Below are positions 5,465 to 6,414 of a stretch of 6,414 nucleotides of DNA, piece by piece. Made by a program: the position numbers and the translations under genes. Source of the stretch: JALOOB01 sp964387985 (GTDB taxonomy: Bacteria; Chloroflexota; Anaerolineae; CG2-30-64-16); the NCBI GenBank assembly GCA_964387985.1, contig CAYLZG010000196.1:1-6414 (forward strand), read 5' to 3'. The stretch's first letter is position 1, and every line of letters starts with the position of its first letter. Below the pieces are notes generated by a model. That model did no database searches and had not been told where the DNA came from. It saw only the letters and a list, made by a program, of their open reading frames with translations.

Positions 5465-6414
5465 TCAACCGAACTGCCCAAGGAAGCGCAGGTCATTCGA
5501 GTAGAAGTACCGGATGTCGTTGATCGCGTGCCGCAGCATGGCAGGACGCTCGACGCCCATGCCAAACGCGAAACCGGTGAAGACGTCCGGGTCATAACCG
5601 CCGTTCTGCAGCACCACGGGGTGCACCATTCCCGCGCCTGCGATCTCCAGCCAGCCGGTGTACTTGCACACGCTGCACCCCTTCCCGCCGCACAGGACGC
5701 AGTTCATGTCGGCCTCGATGCTCGGCTCGGTGAACGGGAAGTAGCTGCCGCGCACCCGCAGCTCGCCCGCGCCGTACATCTTCACTGCGAACTGCTTCAG
5801 GGTGCCGATCAGATCGGTCAGGCGGATGTTTCTGCCCACAGCCAGGCCCTCGATCTGGTAGAACTGGTGCTCCGAGCGCGCGGTGATCTGCTCGTAGCGG
5901 TAGCATTTGCCCGGCAGGATGACGCGGATGGGTTCGGGGCAGCGCTCCCGCATCGCCCGGATCTGGCCCGGGCTGGTATGCGTGCGCATCACCAGCCTGC
6001 GCTGGGCCGGGTCCAGGTTGGAGTCCTGGCTGACCCAGAATGTATCCCACATGTCGCGTGCCGGGTGATAGGGCGGCATATTGAGCAGGCCGAAGTTGTT
6101 ATCATCCGTCTCGACATCCGGTCCGTCGTACACCTCGAAGCCCATTTCAGCAAAGACAGCGCGGTACTCGCGCAGATTCTGTGTCGTGATGTGCAGGTGG
6201 CCGATGCTGGGCGGCCGGCCGGGCAGCGTGACATCCACGGTTCCCATGGCGAGTTCCGCGGCCAGCGCCTCCTGCTTGAGCGCCTCCTGGCGCGCACCGA
6301 AGGCCGCTTCGAGGTTGGCCTTGACCTCGTTGGCCGCCTGGCCGTACGCGGGACGTTCTTCGCGCGGCAGCTTGCCGATCACGTCCATGGCCGCGGACAG
6401 CGCGCCGCCCTTGC
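5465..6414 (-). CDS. pheS: Phenylalanyl-tRNA synthetase alpha subunit (N terminus outside window)
   Basis: This is the catalytic alpha subunit, which activates phenylalanine with ATP and transfers it to tRNA(Phe) as a partner of PheT. The window holds 315 codons plus stop. The reading begins KGGALSAAMDVIGKLP, matching the internal KGxLT block of PheS, so the ATG at 6388 is internal and a few tens of N-terminal residues are missing. Counting from that ATG, the class II landmarks are NNFGLLNMPPYHPARDMWDTF (98-118, split here only for description), RTHTSPGQIRAM (135-146), motif 2 at 159-182 (GKCYRYEQITARSEHQFYQI) and motif 3 at 274-286 (AFGMGVERPAMLR). C230, C233, C238 and C241 form a CxxC-x4-CxxC knuckle before KYTGWLEIAGAGMVHP, a known PheS variant that may bind zinc. 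Motif 3 has Pro where Leu is usual. The pheST order is standard. Confidence 0.97.
   Translation of the reverse strand, partial: KGGALSAAMDVIGKLPREERPAYGQAANEVKANLEAAFGARQEALKQEALAAELAMGTVDVTLPGRPPSIGHLHITTQNLREYRAVFAEMGFEVYDGPDVETDDNNFGLLNMPPYHPARDMWDTFWVSQDSNLDPAQRRLVMRTHTSPGQIRAMRERCPEPIRVILPGKCYRYEQITARSEHQFYQIEGLAVGRNIRLTDLIGTLKQFAVKMYGAGELRVRGSYFPFTEPSIEADMNCVLCGGKGCSVCKYTGWLEIAGAGMVHPVVLQNGGYDPDVFTGFAFGMGVERPAMLRHAINDIRYFYSNDLRFLGQFG

Noticed and set aside
5452..5595. N-terminal extension of PheT by 48 residues in the same open frame.
   Set aside because: It is pheS read out of frame. The family N terminus MKVPLSWLKDYV begins at 5451 with its own ribosome binding site.

Overview
The window is GC-rich, densely coding bacterial DNA with no RNA gene, insertion sequence or CRISPR array that I can see. 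The probable source is a Chloroflexota (Anaerolineae-like) bacterium. This rests on three things I recall from that group: a PheS with a four-cysteine CxxC-x4-CxxC knuckle and the ending YFYSNDLRFL, secreted proteins with an LPL(I/V)-type linker, and a C-terminal module around FYVTSDGKYVDDFAIYI. The assignment is inference from memory, not a search result.

Layout. Positions 1-784 (+ strand) hold the last 45 residues of a sensor histidine kinase, overlapping by 23 bases a complete NarL/FixJ-type response regulator. Positions 785-859 are a short gap between convergent genes. Positions 860-2709 (- strand) hold one secreted C39-like cysteine protease gene broken into two reading frames by an apparent single-base loss near 1866-1871. 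Positions 2710-2961 are a regulatory gap with a strong intrinsic terminator for the upstream operon, a candidate sigma70-type promoter and a strong ribosome binding site for the protease. Positions 2962-5451 (- strand) are pheT and 5465-6414 (- strand) are pheS, which runs off the window at its N terminus.

How the genes work together. PheS and PheT form the two-subunit phenylalanyl-tRNA synthetase and are spaced for co-translation, with the terminator closing the operon. The kinase and regulator form a two-component system whose targets are not evident here. The protease is an independent transcription unit for an exported, multidomain protein. The main anomaly is its frameshift, which puts the predicted catalytic Cys in one frame and the catalytic His and Asn/Asp in another. 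I see no convincing undescribed system. The most informative points are the broken protease and its architecture, and unusual residues in normally conserved motifs of both PheRS subunits.
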